A stretch of 48,515 bases of DNA, from the NCBI GenBank assembly GCA_011947345.1, contig JAAVTG010000206.1, positions 1-48,515 of the forward strand, in the 5' to 3' direction. This stretch comes from Phytophthora quininea. Its lineage: Eukaryota > Oomycota > Peronosporomycetes > Peronosporales > Peronosporaceae. A program made the position numbers and the translations under genes. The notes below the pieces were generated by a model. It did no database searches, was not told the origin of the DNA, and saw nothing but the letters and a program-made list of their open reading frames with translations. This document shows, piece after piece, positions 9,400 to 19,791 of this stretch; the stretch's first letter is position 1; every line of letters begins with the position of its first letter.

Positions 9400-11660
9400 C
9401 AAGGCGCACGAGTACTCATCTTGGCGATGAAGGAGATGGAATTGAGCAAGAAACGAGTAAAGAACAGGAGAACATCCGCGGCGAATCGGAAGATTGGCGT
9501 GTAAACTGGGAGCACGATGAGTCTGCAGTAATTGAGAGACGTATCGGTTTGTGTAACGATTCCACCATGCTGATGGCCCGAGAGCACCGCTCAACATCAC
9601 AATTCGATGAACGGAAGTTCCAAATAAAGCGCTCCAACAAGTTTTCAACCGATCCAGCTGGAGATTTATCCGCCCGAATGTTTCCGCATTTATTTCCTTT
9701 TGGACATGGTCATCCTGGAGAGCATCGACAGATCAATGTGTCCTTGCAAGAGTTTGTGAAACACTACACGATGCTTAGCAGGCGCCGGTTTGCTGAGGAC
9801 GAGCTCTTTTCTCTAGTTGCGTTTGACAGAATATTATTGCGGAACATGTATATTCAAAACCACTTCCGTTTTCAGCGCAACCCGCATTTGTTGGAAGGGT
9901 ACGAAAATCTAACTGCAGATCAAATAGGTCGTGCTCTTTTTGACAACGAGAGGAGACGTCAGGGATGCCTTCCGTAGAAACGCGAACCTGTCTCGGTCGA
10001 GAAAGGTCTGTGGAGATCGGAACTGGTTCGGTTTGGGGAAGTAACGCTGAGCGCTCAAAGTGGCGCCATCAAACTTTTGCTTGCCAGACCAGGTTCGGAC
10101 AGCCAGCTCTCTTCGTCACATTGACACCAAACACTGACAACTCATTAGTGTTGGTCCATTACTGTGGTATTACCTCAGTGGAATCACTCTTCGACTTACT
10201 GGAGTCTCACTTGCCAACCAAAGCTGAATTGAGAGAACTCAGCCTAGGAAATGATTGCGCTTCTGCGAGACTTTTCATGCGTCAGGTGGACGCCTTCATA
10301 AAGTATGCGTTAGGCATTGATCCAGTGACCCTAAAACGTTTAAGATTTCGAGGTTTATTTGGCGACGTGAGGGCGTATTATGGAATGGTGGAGACACAAG
10401 GCAGGGGGACGTTGCACATCCACTTTTTGATTTGGCTTAATCACTGTCCTCCGAATACGACGGCCACTGAATTGCTATTTCAAGGCCCCGAAAGTGAACT
10501 GATTCGCAGTCGTGTGGCGTCGTACGGTGATAGTATCGAAAGGAATGAATTGCCTATCGACATTGGAAATTGCTCATGTGTTAGTTGTGGGGCCTCATTC
10601 AGTAATTTTGAGAGTCTTCCCGTTCCTGACCTTTCTCGAAAAGACCCCGCGGCCGGACGACACGCGCAGTTTTGCGTTAGAGAACCAGCACTAATTGCGT
10701 GCAGCTCATGTGGCTTCCAGTTTAGCTCTCAGAACGTCTTGCGTAACGCGTTACTAAAGTATCGTCCAGAACACTGGCCAATGTGGGAGAACACCTTGTC
10801 AAACGAAGAGATCGAACATCAAGTACACATCGAAGAAGTTTGCCGCGATACCAAACAATTAGCGGTGGATATCATCGACAACAGGAGACAAACGAAGCCA
10901 GTTTGAACGGCTTAAGACAGACTTACGGAAATCCAGCATTTGCGTCAGCCATGCTCAAGCGAATGAACTGCACACAGATGCCGTATTGTAAAAGTGACAG
11001 CGACGTGTTTCGAAATGACGAACTCACCCGTTTACTCGCGATATCGCCGCCATCTTTGTCAGATAGACACTTGGGTAGAGCGCACTTGGATTTCATGGTA
11101 TCGGCGCTTGCTGTGCTGCTGAATCAGCATTTGTGGAGCCATACGGCTAGTTGTTTCAAACAATCGCGCATGACTACTTCCAACTCATACTGCCGCTATC
11201 GCTTTCCGCGTGATTGCGTACAAAAGACTGAGCTTGGCCCAGGAGGATTGGAGCTGAAGCGCATGTTAGGGCACGAGTACATGAACGGCTTCAATTATGA
11301 ACTTATGGCAACCTTTCGGTGTAACCACGACATACAAGTGCTGCTAGGGGGCCATAATGTGTCAGATCGAATCCACTACTGCTGTTAATACGTGACTAAA
11401 CACCAGAACAGATTAGATGCACAGGTCGCAATAGCTGTAGCTGCTTTTGAGAGACGTGAAGAGCGAGAAAAAACAGATTTTGCTTCTGGTGTGGCCCCAG
11501 AGAGTGCAGTTTTGGCTCGCAAGCGTGTGGCAGCTCTAGTTTACAACATGACAAATCGGCAAGAAATTGCTGGGCCCCTCGCCGTGTTGTATCTCTATCG
11601 GGGATCGTGCTGCTATGCGAGTGATTTATGCGTCTCGTTGCCCCTGGGTGATACTATCCG
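9400..11660 (+). pseudogene. Helitron Rep core (Helitron_like_N), decayed
   Basis: This segment encodes the rolling-circle replication initiator part of a Helitron. Visible are the N-terminal block DPAGDLSARMFPHLFPFG, ALFVTLTPNT (motif 1, near 10112), GRGTLHIHFLIWL with the HUH-type His-x-His (codons at 10414 and 10420), a cysteine-rich zinc-finger-like section (CSCVSCG, CSSCGF), and the motif 3 area HYCC*YVTKHQNRL around 11376-11410. The last is interrupted by a stop where a sense codon is expected. Frame changes near 9970 and 10908 add to the damage. The segment continues to LVYNMTNRQEIAGPLAV and then fades. It cannot encode an active transposase as it stands. Confidence 0.8.
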
Positions 11661-11720
11661 GCAATTGACAGCCTTCCACAAAAGCTGTTCCAGGATCATC
11701 ACACATATTCTCGCCTCGCA

Positions 11721-12475
11721 TCACCATATTATTGGGTTCAACACCTGCGTAAAGATGATCGTTTGCTTATCCATGTACTTCCAATCCGTATCCTCCACAC
11801 GTCGAGTGTCACAAAAGCGGTCACACGATGTGCACACGCACTCGTCCAGTCCCTCTGGTCCCAGAGAAGATTGGAGGTTTGCCATGCAAACTTCTCGCTC
11901 ACTACCAGTCATCTCTTTGTTAAAGGATCCTCCGCTTGACACCTCCGGTGTGATAATTCCATATCCTGGAGGTGGATGTACATCGTCATGGCGCTCCAAT
12001 TCTGGAAAATCTTCAGATATCGCCTCATGGCGACGCTTCCTGGCTCGTCGTCGCTGCTGTGCAAGCCCGTAAAGAGCTCGACGCCGAGCAGCCGTGACAT
12101 CGCGCACTTCATCCTCGTGAGGGTCGTCGATATCAGTTGATATTTCCCCATTAAGTCGAAGCCGTTTTTGTCGCTCTCTATATCGTTGCTGCGCAAGCCG
12201 ATTCAACTCTCGTCGTCGCTCAGCTGCTACGTTGAAGTCTTCCTCGCCGTGATCATCATCTTGTGTACTCGATAGTGCAGCGCTAGACTGGACCCTTTTT
12301 CGCTCTTGAAATCGCCGCTGTGCCCAGCGATTCTGCTCCCTACGTCGTTCTTGAGATTCATTTCGCTCGGCCAGGGATGTGACGGTACGCCGCTGACACC
12401 TTCGACGCTCTCGAAGTCGTTGTTACGGCAGTCGATTAAGCTCTCGACGTCGCTGGATGTTCTCGCCATTTTGAC
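11721..12475 (-). pseudogene. Helitron N-terminal region with basic repeats
   Basis: Minus-strand coding sequence with several copies of a basic unit of the form RRRELNRLAQQRYRERQKR (12475-12420, 12340-12290, 12225-12165 and 12100-12040, roughly). It then runs into an Asp/Glu-rich linker and a CVCTSCDRFCDTR cysteine motif. Such arginine-rich repeats followed by a CxxC element precede the Rep domain in oomycete Helitron-like proteins. A stop near 12424 interrupts the first unit. The segment reads opposite to the Rep core, implying an internal inversion. That it belongs to the same element is inferred from adjacency. Confidence 0.5.
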
Positions 12476-12798
12476 TCGGACGGCGACTCAGCTATCTGCG
12501 TTGTTCGACGTCCGAATCCGGCATCCGTCCTTCGTCCGTCCTTCGTCCGTCCAAAACAATTGTGAGGGCTACTCAGGTGACTGGACAACCGTCTCCTGTC
12601 GCTGAACCTTTGATAAATAAAGCGCCACATCATCTCCCGAGCGGTCGAGAGGCGTTCTCTCTGTGGGTCTTCAACAAAACAATATTGTGGAGTGGTGTGG
12701 CACACCTTTTTCTTTAAATAGATGACGCTTGCATATTGTATTTTTAAAAGATGACAGCTCCAACACGTGTGTACTTGACACAGTTCTGACGAACTGTG
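12476..12798. other. Non-coding stretch between the Helitron remnant and the inverted repeat
   Basis: No gene is recognised. It contains a small tandem of TCCGTCCTTCG (about 12525-12552) and an AT-rich part with TTTAAATAGATGA. The 5' end of the Helitron could lie here, but no diagnostic TC terminus can be fixed by eye. Confidence 0.4.
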
Positions 12799-12951
12799 AA
12801 TTGGCTGCTGTCATCGTTATCGAGTTATCGGAAGCCGTCTTGCTACTAGCTACTAGCTAGTACTACACGCATTAGGTGCTTTCAGTGAGACCAACAGCTA
12901 TTCAACACACCGTAACAGCGCACAGTTCATACACAGAGATGGTCTCGCTGA
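12799..12951 (-). repeat. Right arm of the 153-bp inverted repeat
   Basis: This is the reverse complement of 255-407. It lies 52 bp beyond the stop codon of the trypsin gene. The two copies sit in opposite orientation with respect to the genes they follow, so they are not a shared 3' untranslated region. Confidence 0.85.
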
Positions 12952-13003
12952 TTCAGAATTGAGGAGTAGCAATGATGTTTTCGGATTACTGAGCTAGTCC
13001 AGG

Positions 13004-14374
13004 CTACGGCAGGATCGGGTAGCTTTCACTATCGAGCTCACTCGACGCGTGTTTCTTCTTGAATGTGCCGGTCTTCAGCAGCGGGCTCAGCGTAGTCTTC
13101 GAAGCAGGCGTGGACGACTGCGTGACGTCGTCAATCGACTGCTGCTGTGTTGACTGGTGCACCGAGTAAGTGCCAGAGGCACTCTCAGACTCCGACGCAG
13201 ACTCGGAGTCAGAACCAAAGTCCAAGTCCGAGCTAGCTGAGGCATCAGTTGACGCAGACTCGGAAGAAGACAAAGACTCGCTAGAACTCGTCGCAGCCGA
13301 GTCAGACGCAGACATTGAGCCGATCACGATGGTAACGCTACTGGAGTCGTCATTAAGCGCAGATGACATGGAATCGGAGCCAAGGTCGGACCCCAAGTCC
13401 AAGTTGAAGCTTCCAGACGCAGACTCAGAGCTCAAGTCGAGGTTAAAGCTTCCCAAGCTGGAGTCAATCGCCGAGGACGCGTCCTGGCTAGAAGACTCTG
13501 TTGATCCCGACGTGGACGTGGGGAGATCAATTTCCTGCGACGACGTCGACGTCTCGTTTGCAAACTTGCTGCCGTCGCCTCCGCTCATAATGTCCTTAAT
13601 GTAAGCCATCACGTACGGTAGCCGTACGTACACACCGGGGCGAGCGCCACACTTGCGACCCCAACTAGCTATACCCACCAGAGTTTTATTGGCGACAAGC
13701 GGGCCGCCCGAATCGCCGTTGCACGAGTCCTTGCCATCGCCCTTGCCGGCGCACATCATGCCTTCCGTGATGCGGTTGTCGTATCTCTTGTTGCACTCGC
13801 TGTTCGTGATGATCTGGACGTTCACTCCCATGAGTTCCTCGCTCTGGGAGCCTGTCTCCGTCAAGCCCCAGCCGACAATCGTGGCAACAGTGCCAACCTT
13901 ATTCTGCGTTCCGTCTTCCGTGATCATCTTCACAGGTTTGACCTTGGACGGCCGCTTCAGCTTTAGCAGGCCAATGTCATACAGGTGTTTCTTCTTGACG
14001 TAGCCAGGATGGCGGAAGCCTTCGACAACTTCGATCTGTTCTCCTCCAGTGCCCGTGCGCTCTTCCGACCCAAGCACAGCCAGAATGTCGAACTCGTCAG
14101 TCTTGATGCAGTGACCAGCAGTCAGCACCCACTGAGACGCAATCAGCGCGCCACCACAGAACTGCTCGTCGAGGATGTCAATGCGGAGGTTCACTGCGTA
14201 TGGGTAGTTGTCGATATCGACTTCCTTGCCACCGTAGATGCGGTTCTCCTCGTTCACCGTCAGCCCAGTGCTCTCTTTCTCCGACTCGGAAGAGCCAGGA
14301 GCCTTCAAGAAGTTGTAGCCATTCGCGAACCCCGCCACCGTCGTGGCGAACGTCAGTGCCAGTGCAAGCTTCAT
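13004..14374 (-). CDS. Secreted trypsin-like serine protease with acidic Ser-rich tail
   Basis: Intact 456-residue protein: signal peptide (about 1-19), short propeptide, activation site at R45/IYGG, and an S1A protease domain to about residue 262. The catalytic triad is complete: His88 (TAGHC), Asp133 (YDIGLLKL) and Ser222 (GDSGGP). Asp216, six residues before the serine, is expected at the base of the S1 pocket and predicts cleavage after Lys/Arg. The last roughly 190 residues are a low-complexity Ser/Asp/Glu-rich extension (SSDLDFGSDSESAS-like repeats) that could act as a flexible, cell-wall or calcium-interacting tail. Because the triad is intact, this is a likely active protease and not one of the catalytically dead glucanase-inhibitor relatives known in Phytophthora. 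No frameshift is needed. Confidence 0.92.
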   Translation of the reverse strand: MKLALALTFATTVAGFANGYNFLKAPGSSESEKESTGLTVNEENRIYGGKEVDIDNYPYAVNLRIDILDEQFCGGALIASQWVLTAGHCIKTDEFDILAVLGSEERTGTGGEQIEVVEGFRHPGYVKKKHLYDIGLLKLKRPSKVKPVKMITEDGTQNKVGTVATIVGWGLTETGSQSEELMGVNVQIITNSECNKRYDNRITEGMMCAGKGDGKDSCNGDSGGPLVANKTLVGIASWGRKCGARPGVYVRLPYVMAYIKDIMSGGDGSKFANETSTSSQEIDLPTSTSGSTESSSQDASSAIDSSLGSFNLDLSSESASGSFNLDLGSDLGSDSMSSALNDDSSSVTIVIGSMSASDSAATSSSESLSSSESASTDASASSDLDFGSDSESASESESASGTYSVHQSTQQQSIDDVTQSSTPASKTTLSPLLKTGTFKKKHASSELDSESYPILP

Positions 14375-14699
14375 GTCCGACGTGTGTGAATCGTCTCAGT
14401 CTGTAGGAAAACTTGGAGTGGCTAGGCTGGAATACGAAGCTGGTCAGGTGAGGTTGTACGCTTCCCCATCGTAAACTGCGGCCGCCACCCCATCAAAAAG
14501 CGCTATCCCAGCCATCCGTATGTCCAGTTCCCAAATCGCTGATACGTTTGCGATGGGAATTCATGCATGCCTCCTAAACTGTAAGGAAATCATAGTTAAT
14601 GCTTCCTGGAAGACAGGTGCTTTCGGCTCTTGTATTGGAGTCACACGCAGGATCAGGCTATCCAGAATCGACGAAGTCGCTCAAGATCGAGAGCTAGGT
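14375..14699. other. Intergenic region between trypsin and 5'-nucleotidase 1
   Basis: No gene is recognised. The stretch holds the trypsin 5' flank and the 3' flank of the 5'-nucleotidase, both on the minus strand. Confidence 0.5.
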
Positions 14700-15936
14700 T
14701 TACATCTGAATTTGATGCAGCAATAGCTCGACAGGCAATAAGCTCGAGTCGTTCGTCAGCACCACGTCGAAGTGTTGTAGATAGAGATCAATCTTCTCTT
14801 CGGACCCATCGTTGAGAAAGCCAACGCGGACAATTTCGTCCTCTTTGTAGTCCAACCCGTTCGCCATGTTGGCGTCACCAAGGAATCCCCAGCAACAGAA
14901 TATTGTGACGTCTCTCCAGTTTACATTGTTTCCAGAAATCGGTGTCAAGCAGTGCGCTCGCATTCTTATTCAGGCTGTGGATAACCTGGAAAAGCAACGA
15001 TAGACAGTAAATCAATATAAGCAAGAAAACGAAATGGCTCCTTTGACGTACCGTGCCCTTAAAATCGACAACCTTGCCGCTCTCATCGAACTGCATCATG
15101 TTGGAGACGACGTGGACATTCTTTGGTGGCGTTTTCATTGGCGTCTTGGCGTACTCCTTGTCCAGTATCGCGTGGATCACGTCGTAGAGCCCAGCGGAGA
15201 AAATGAGCGTCGGAACGTTTTCCCGTTCCAGCAGTCCGAAAATCTCCATGAATCCTTCCCGGAGCGCGATGTCGCTTTCGTTCACCGCCTTCTCAATGGA
15301 CTGCTTCGTCACTCCGTGTTTGATCATGAGCTCGTGCGTGGTGTTCCACCTGGCATCGCATCGTTAGCAGGCCCATAACTTTCACATACAAATGTGTTGT
15401 TTTACCATTCAACCATGTAGGGAGTTTCTCCTCCTTGGTGAGTTTGGCTGTCTGCTCGATGGGATAATAGTGGTTGAAAAGATCACTGGCCATTTTCTCA
15501 GCATCTGGGCCCAATGCTTCACTCTTCATAATAACGACGTGGGTGCTGTCAGCCTGATCATCTACAAGTAAAATAGTTACAACATAATATTCATAATACC
15601 TTCATAATATACTTATTACCCGTGGGCTTGAAGGCCGTCGTGAGCGTGTAGTCAAAGTCGGCGATAACGATCAGTTTGTCAACACGGTCGGTCGAGAACT
15701 TTTTCCACTTGCGAGCAAACGCATCTGTTGAAATAGTTGAATAACATAAGACATAGGGTTTATCTGGAAATACTACTTGCCGATGTACCTGGATCCCGAA
15801 CGAACATCTTGGGCCTCCCTTCGGGCCGACGCACCTCTGAGCGCGCGTAACGTTGGGCAGAGAGGCAACTCGCGCCTGCAGCCGCCATCGCCGCTCCCGC
15901 AGAGCTCCACAGCAGCCGAGAGCCTCTCAGCAGCAT
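14700..15936 (-). CDS. Pyrimidine 5'-nucleotidase (UMPH-1 / NT5C3 type), paralogue 1
   Basis: A HAD-superfamily phosphatase that removes phosphate from pyrimidine nucleoside monophosphates. Motif I is VIADFDYTLT with the Asp nucleophile, motif II is LIFSAGLYDVIH, and the C-terminus has VVLTNDSSLLPVELLL. Four introns can be placed: an upstream one ending before DAFARKWKK, one after FKPT (GTAATAAG...TTGTAG), 15350-15413, giving TW|WNTTHEL, and 14986-15051. The start at 15936 adds an Arg/Ser/Ala-rich, acid-free N-terminus (MLLRGSRLLWSS) that looks like a mitochondrial presequence; an inner Met (AAAGASCL...) is the alternative. The motif IV region (expected LLLGDSLGD) is off frame by two bases near 14890, between NILLLG and GDANMANG. 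Two shortened G runs would explain this. It is divergent from its paralogue. Confidence 0.85.
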
Positions 15937-15949
15937 CTTCTAAAACTGT

Positions 15950-15970
15950 CCGGTTTCTAATTGGCTGAAG
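15950..15970 (-). promoter_or_regulatory. CCAAT-type box in the shared promoter of the two 5'-nucleotidases
   Basis: The plus strand reads TCTAATTGGCTGA, i.e. CCAAT on the minus strand, about 25 bp upstream of the first start codon of paralogue 1. It lies in the roughly 260 bp separating the two divergent genes. Function is inferred from position. Confidence 0.3.
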
Positions 15971-16196
15971 GAGTCTTTGATGTGCAAGCGACAGATTTCA
16001 ACAGGATTGCGTCTATCACTTGCCATTTTGCTGTAGAGATGTGGCGCACCTTGGTTTCTCGCTCTGCTTTGCTGCCTCTGATCTCAGCGGCAGGGGTTTC
16101 CTCTCGCTGAGTGCCCACTGTTCGGGCGCTGAGGACGCGTCTCCTTCAATCCGAGATCTGTCCTACAGCGACGGACATCAACGTCGAGCTCCTCGC

Positions 16197-17212
16197 ATGA
16201 TCATCGGAGACCCTGGTTCGTTACGACTAGAAATATTGTGCTAGTATGCATCTAGCTGACCATGTTTGTTGTTGCCACTCTTTTCTATTTGCTAGATGGA
16301 TTCGCGAGGAAAATGAAAAAGTTTGCGCGAGACGGACCGAGCCAACTTTTGGTCATCGCAGACTTCGACCGCACGTTGACTCCTCACTACAAGCAACAGA
16401 GCGACCCGAAAGCCCCTTTAGAGCAAGAAAACAGCAGTCACGGACTGCTCATGACCAGCTCCGTGCTGCCCCACGAAGTTTTAGCAGCCCACCAACAACT
16501 TTTCGCCCAATACTACCCCATTGAGATCTCGCCCACACTCTCGGCCAAGGAGAAATCTCCGTTTATGGAGCAGTGGTGGAACAGTGTCCACGAGTTGCTG
16601 GTCGACAACAGACTCACCAAAGATCAGGTGAAGCAGGCGGTGATGACTGGGAGTATCGGATACCGCCACGGATTCCACGCGGTTTTTAACTTGTTGCACG
16701 AGAAGCAAGTGCCTGCGTTGGTTTTCTCTGCTGGAATCTACGACGTCATTCACGTCGCCTTGGAGAAAGAATTCGCAGCAGAACGCAAACGGAAGTTCCC
16801 GAAAATGGAGGAAATTGGGGACGACCAGGTGTTCACGCCCGACAACGTGCATGTCGTGTCCAACATGATGCATTTCAACGAGCAGGGCATCATCGAACGC
16901 TTCGACGGGAGGATCATCCATCCATTGACCAAGACGGCTCGCGCGTTGCTGGACTCTCCGTTCTGGGAGCAGTGCCAATTGGCCAAGCGACGCAATGTAT
17001 TGCTCCTTGGCGACTCGAGAGGAGATGTCCGAATGGCGGATGGATTGGAGACGGATGCGATCATCCGCGTTGGGCTCCTCAACGTTCACGTGGACGAAGC
17101 ACTGGACGAGTACCTCGATCTGTACGACGTCGTCATCACCAACGACGGATCGCTCATGCCCGTGGAGATGCTTCTTGAGCAGATTACCGCAGTGTCGACG
17201 AAGAGCGACTGA
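16197..17212 (+). CDS. Pyrimidine 5'-nucleotidase (UMPH-1 / NT5C3 type), paralogue 2
   Basis: Two exons, 16197-16215 and 16296-17212, are joined by an intron GTTCGTTACG...TTTGCTAG. The join reads MIIGDP|DGFARKMKK, at the same place as an intron of the neighbouring paralogue (DP|DAFARKWKK). HAD motifs are complete: VIADFDRTLT, LVFSAGIYDVIH and LLLGDSRGDVRMADG. It reads through after the intron. An upstream ATG at 16039 opens a mitochondrial-presequence-like peptide (MWRTLVSRSALLPL) that runs into a stop. One frame change near 16105 would join it to the segment before MIIGDP, so the true N-terminus may be there. Against paralogue 1 it has an insertion before PDNVHVVSNMM. The divergent arrangement suggests a local duplication with possible co-expression. 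Confidence 0.9.
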
Positions 17213-17478
17213 TACAGCAGTATAAATAGGGGAAACCAGTGCGCCAACGATTTGCTTTACTATCCATGGCTGGTGGTTGCATGCTTGTCTGCATCTTATC
17301 TTTAGCTGGCTCGAGTGCGATCGAGCTGCTTGTCGCGTGGTGATTCCTGTTTTGCTCCTGCGGTGCGGCGCATTGTGCAGACTCGTTGCTTGGCGGTGCC
17401 GGCAGATGATCACAGGGTAGGACAATTTCACCGAAAGCTCACCAGATTACGACGGATAGCGCGGAGGACTCGGCGGGT

Positions 17479-19741
17479 ATGACGGCACATGATTTCAAGG
17501 ACATGACAGCGGCGATGAACCCCTCAATTTCGCTGACACCAGAGTCGCCTCGGAGGTCCAGCATTCCCGATAAATCGTCACCGAGGCAAAAGCAGCAGCA
17601 ATCGCAGCTACCACAGCAACAGGAAGCAGCGGCGAGTCAGCAGACGCAACCATCCACGGACCAGCAAAAATCGCAGCAGCAGCGAACTCCAGAACCTGTT
17701 GCGAAAACCATTGCAGCTTCATCCAAAGCGTCTTCTGTAACGCCAGACAGCAGTGGGACTGGAGGTGACAACAATGGTGACGTTATCGGAGAGTACGTGC
17801 TTGGAGAGACGATCGGCAAAGGCACGTTTGGAAAAGTGCGCCTTGGATTGCACCTGCTAACCGGCGAAAAAGTGGCGGTGAAGATTCTGGAGAAGAAGCG
17901 GATCGTGCAGGCTGCCGATGTGGAGCGTGTGGCTCGAGAGATTAAAATCCTCAAGCGAAATCGGCATCAAAATGTGATCCAACTGTACGAGGTAATTGAC
18001 TCCCCGAGCGCATTTTCCTCATCATGGAACACGTTGACGGGGGCGAAATGTTCGAGTACATCGTCACAAATCACCGCATTCGAGAACCGGAGGCGGCCTT
18101 CCTCTTCAGGCAGATCGTGGATGGACTCGCCTACTTGCACGCGAACGAAGTCACTCACCGCGATCTCAAACCAGAGAATTTGCTGCTTCAAGCCAATCGT
18201 CACAATCATCGACATCAGCAGGACCAGGCGGTACCTTGTTCGCTATTAGTCAAAATCGTCGACTTTGGTCTGAGCAACACCCACGACGGTGGGCGTCTGC
18301 TGCGCACCGCCTGTGGTTCGCCATGTTATGCGGCGCCTGAAATGATCCAGGGTCGACTCTATCACGGACCCATAGCCGATATGTGGTCTCTGGGTGTTGT
18401 ACTCTTTGCAATGGTGTGTGGTTTCCTCCCATTTGAAGACAGCAACACGAATCTGCTGTACAAGAAGATTCTGAGCGCCAACTACAAGATGCCAACGTTC
18501 TTGTCGCCGAACGTACAAGACCTTATTCGCCGCATCCTGGAGACCGATCCGGAAAAGAGATACACCGTGGACAAGATCCGCCAGCATTCATGGCTCGCGG
18601 GGGTGTCAATCCCAGATGTGGCAGGTTTCGAGCCAAATGCGGTCAACTCCGACGAGGCCAAAGCACGACATGATCTCGTATTAGGCCAACTGGAAGCGTT
18701 AGGTCTTCCGAAAAACGATGTGCAAGGAGCGCTGTCTAAAAGGCTTTCAACCGCTTCACAGCGTCATATTATCTCCTTGACGGCAAGCTTCGGCGCGTTA
18801 GGAAGAACCGAATCTCATTACCAAGTACCGAGCAAACGTCCCCAAGCTCGGACCGCCCAGCTCGTCGAGAAGGGAGCACAAGCAACAACGAAGCCAAGCG
18901 TCCGGAACAGCCAACCAACGGTAGCGAAATTCGAGCTGTTGAATCTGCATCAGTCCAACGTAAACAGTCGGGAACCAACGCAGGGTCCCATGGACAGAGC
19001 CCCAGTCTGCGGGCACACGATGGAGCGACTGAAACCCCACGACGACGATCAAATTCGCATCACCACACTTCGCATCCACACCACAACACCGAGAGTCCTT
19101 ATGCTCGACGCGTAGTCACACCATCTTCTAGCAATGCGTCTCCACGACACAGTGGTCAATCGCTAAATGACTCAACACCACAGCGACCAAGTTCCGTCCG
19201 TGGAGGCCGCAATTTAGTGTTGACAAATGGATCGACGGGCATATCAACAGGTACAGCATTCTTACCTGTAGCACCCAACCCGCCGCGAGACCACCGCCAT
19301 TCCGGGGTCCTCGTAGCTAGGAAACCGCAAGGTAGCACACGCGTGACTGTTAGCAATGGCATGGTAGCTCTCAGACCTTTGGTGCAACCACCACGAAAGG
19401 AGCCCCAAGCAAGTACACGGCGGTACTCAACGGAATCTGCGCAGCACATGATCGTATCACCACCTCTTCGTACAAATGTTGACACTACGCCTCGCCACAT
19501 GTCGGTTGTTCCCGAGGCACCTTCACATCACGCTCTCACGACGACAAACGGCGGTGTGATCATCCGACGGCGTCCATTAGTCTCGGCGGCTTCTAATCAC
19601 GCTGACCATGGTCACAGTTCTCATCGCGCAGACCACAGCCACAGCTCTCATCAGTCACCCATGGGAGTGAATTCTTCAACAGACAAATCGGACGATACCC
19701 GATCACCCCAGAGAATAGTTCCACCGCTACCTAGCACCTAA
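17479..19741 (+). CDS. SNF1/AMPK-related (CAMK-like) Ser/Thr protein kinase
   Basis: The N-terminus is Gln/Ser/Pro-rich. The kinase domain starts at about residue 104 with GKGTFGKV (113-120) and VAVK (Lys135), then HRDLKPENLL, VDFGLSN and the activation loop LLRTACGSPCYAAPE. The loop threonine matches the LKB1-type phosphosite of this group. A UBA-like segment (LVLGQLEALGL...) and a YYLLDGKL element follow, as in SNF1-like kinases, then a long Ser/His/Pro-rich tail. An insert (ANRHNHRHQQDQAVPCS) lies between the catalytic loop and the DFG. Two frame breaks need one extra base each: near 18007 (between YEVIDSP and LIMEHVDGGEMF) and near 18748. From 18749 to the stop at 19741 the frame is continuous. 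It probably links energy status to phosphorylation control. The frame breaks look like sequence errors in a single-copy gene. Confidence 0.85.
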
Positions 19742-19791
19742 ACGCCTGAAATGCAACTACCGTATTTTGAAAACAATCGACGTCGCAAACT

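Noticed and set aside
12519..12552. CRISPR-like or satellite array at the TCCGTCCTTCG repeats
   Set aside because: Only about three short direct units without spacers. It is a minor tandem repeat.
13004..14374. Glucanase-inhibitor protein (inactive S1 homologue)
   Set aside because: His, Asp and Ser of the triad are all present, so a dead-protease inhibitor call is not supported.
18000..18010. Programmed frameshift in the SNF1-like kinase
   Set aside because: No slippery heptamer or downstream structure is evident, and similar single-base gaps occur in most genes here, so a sequence error is simpler.
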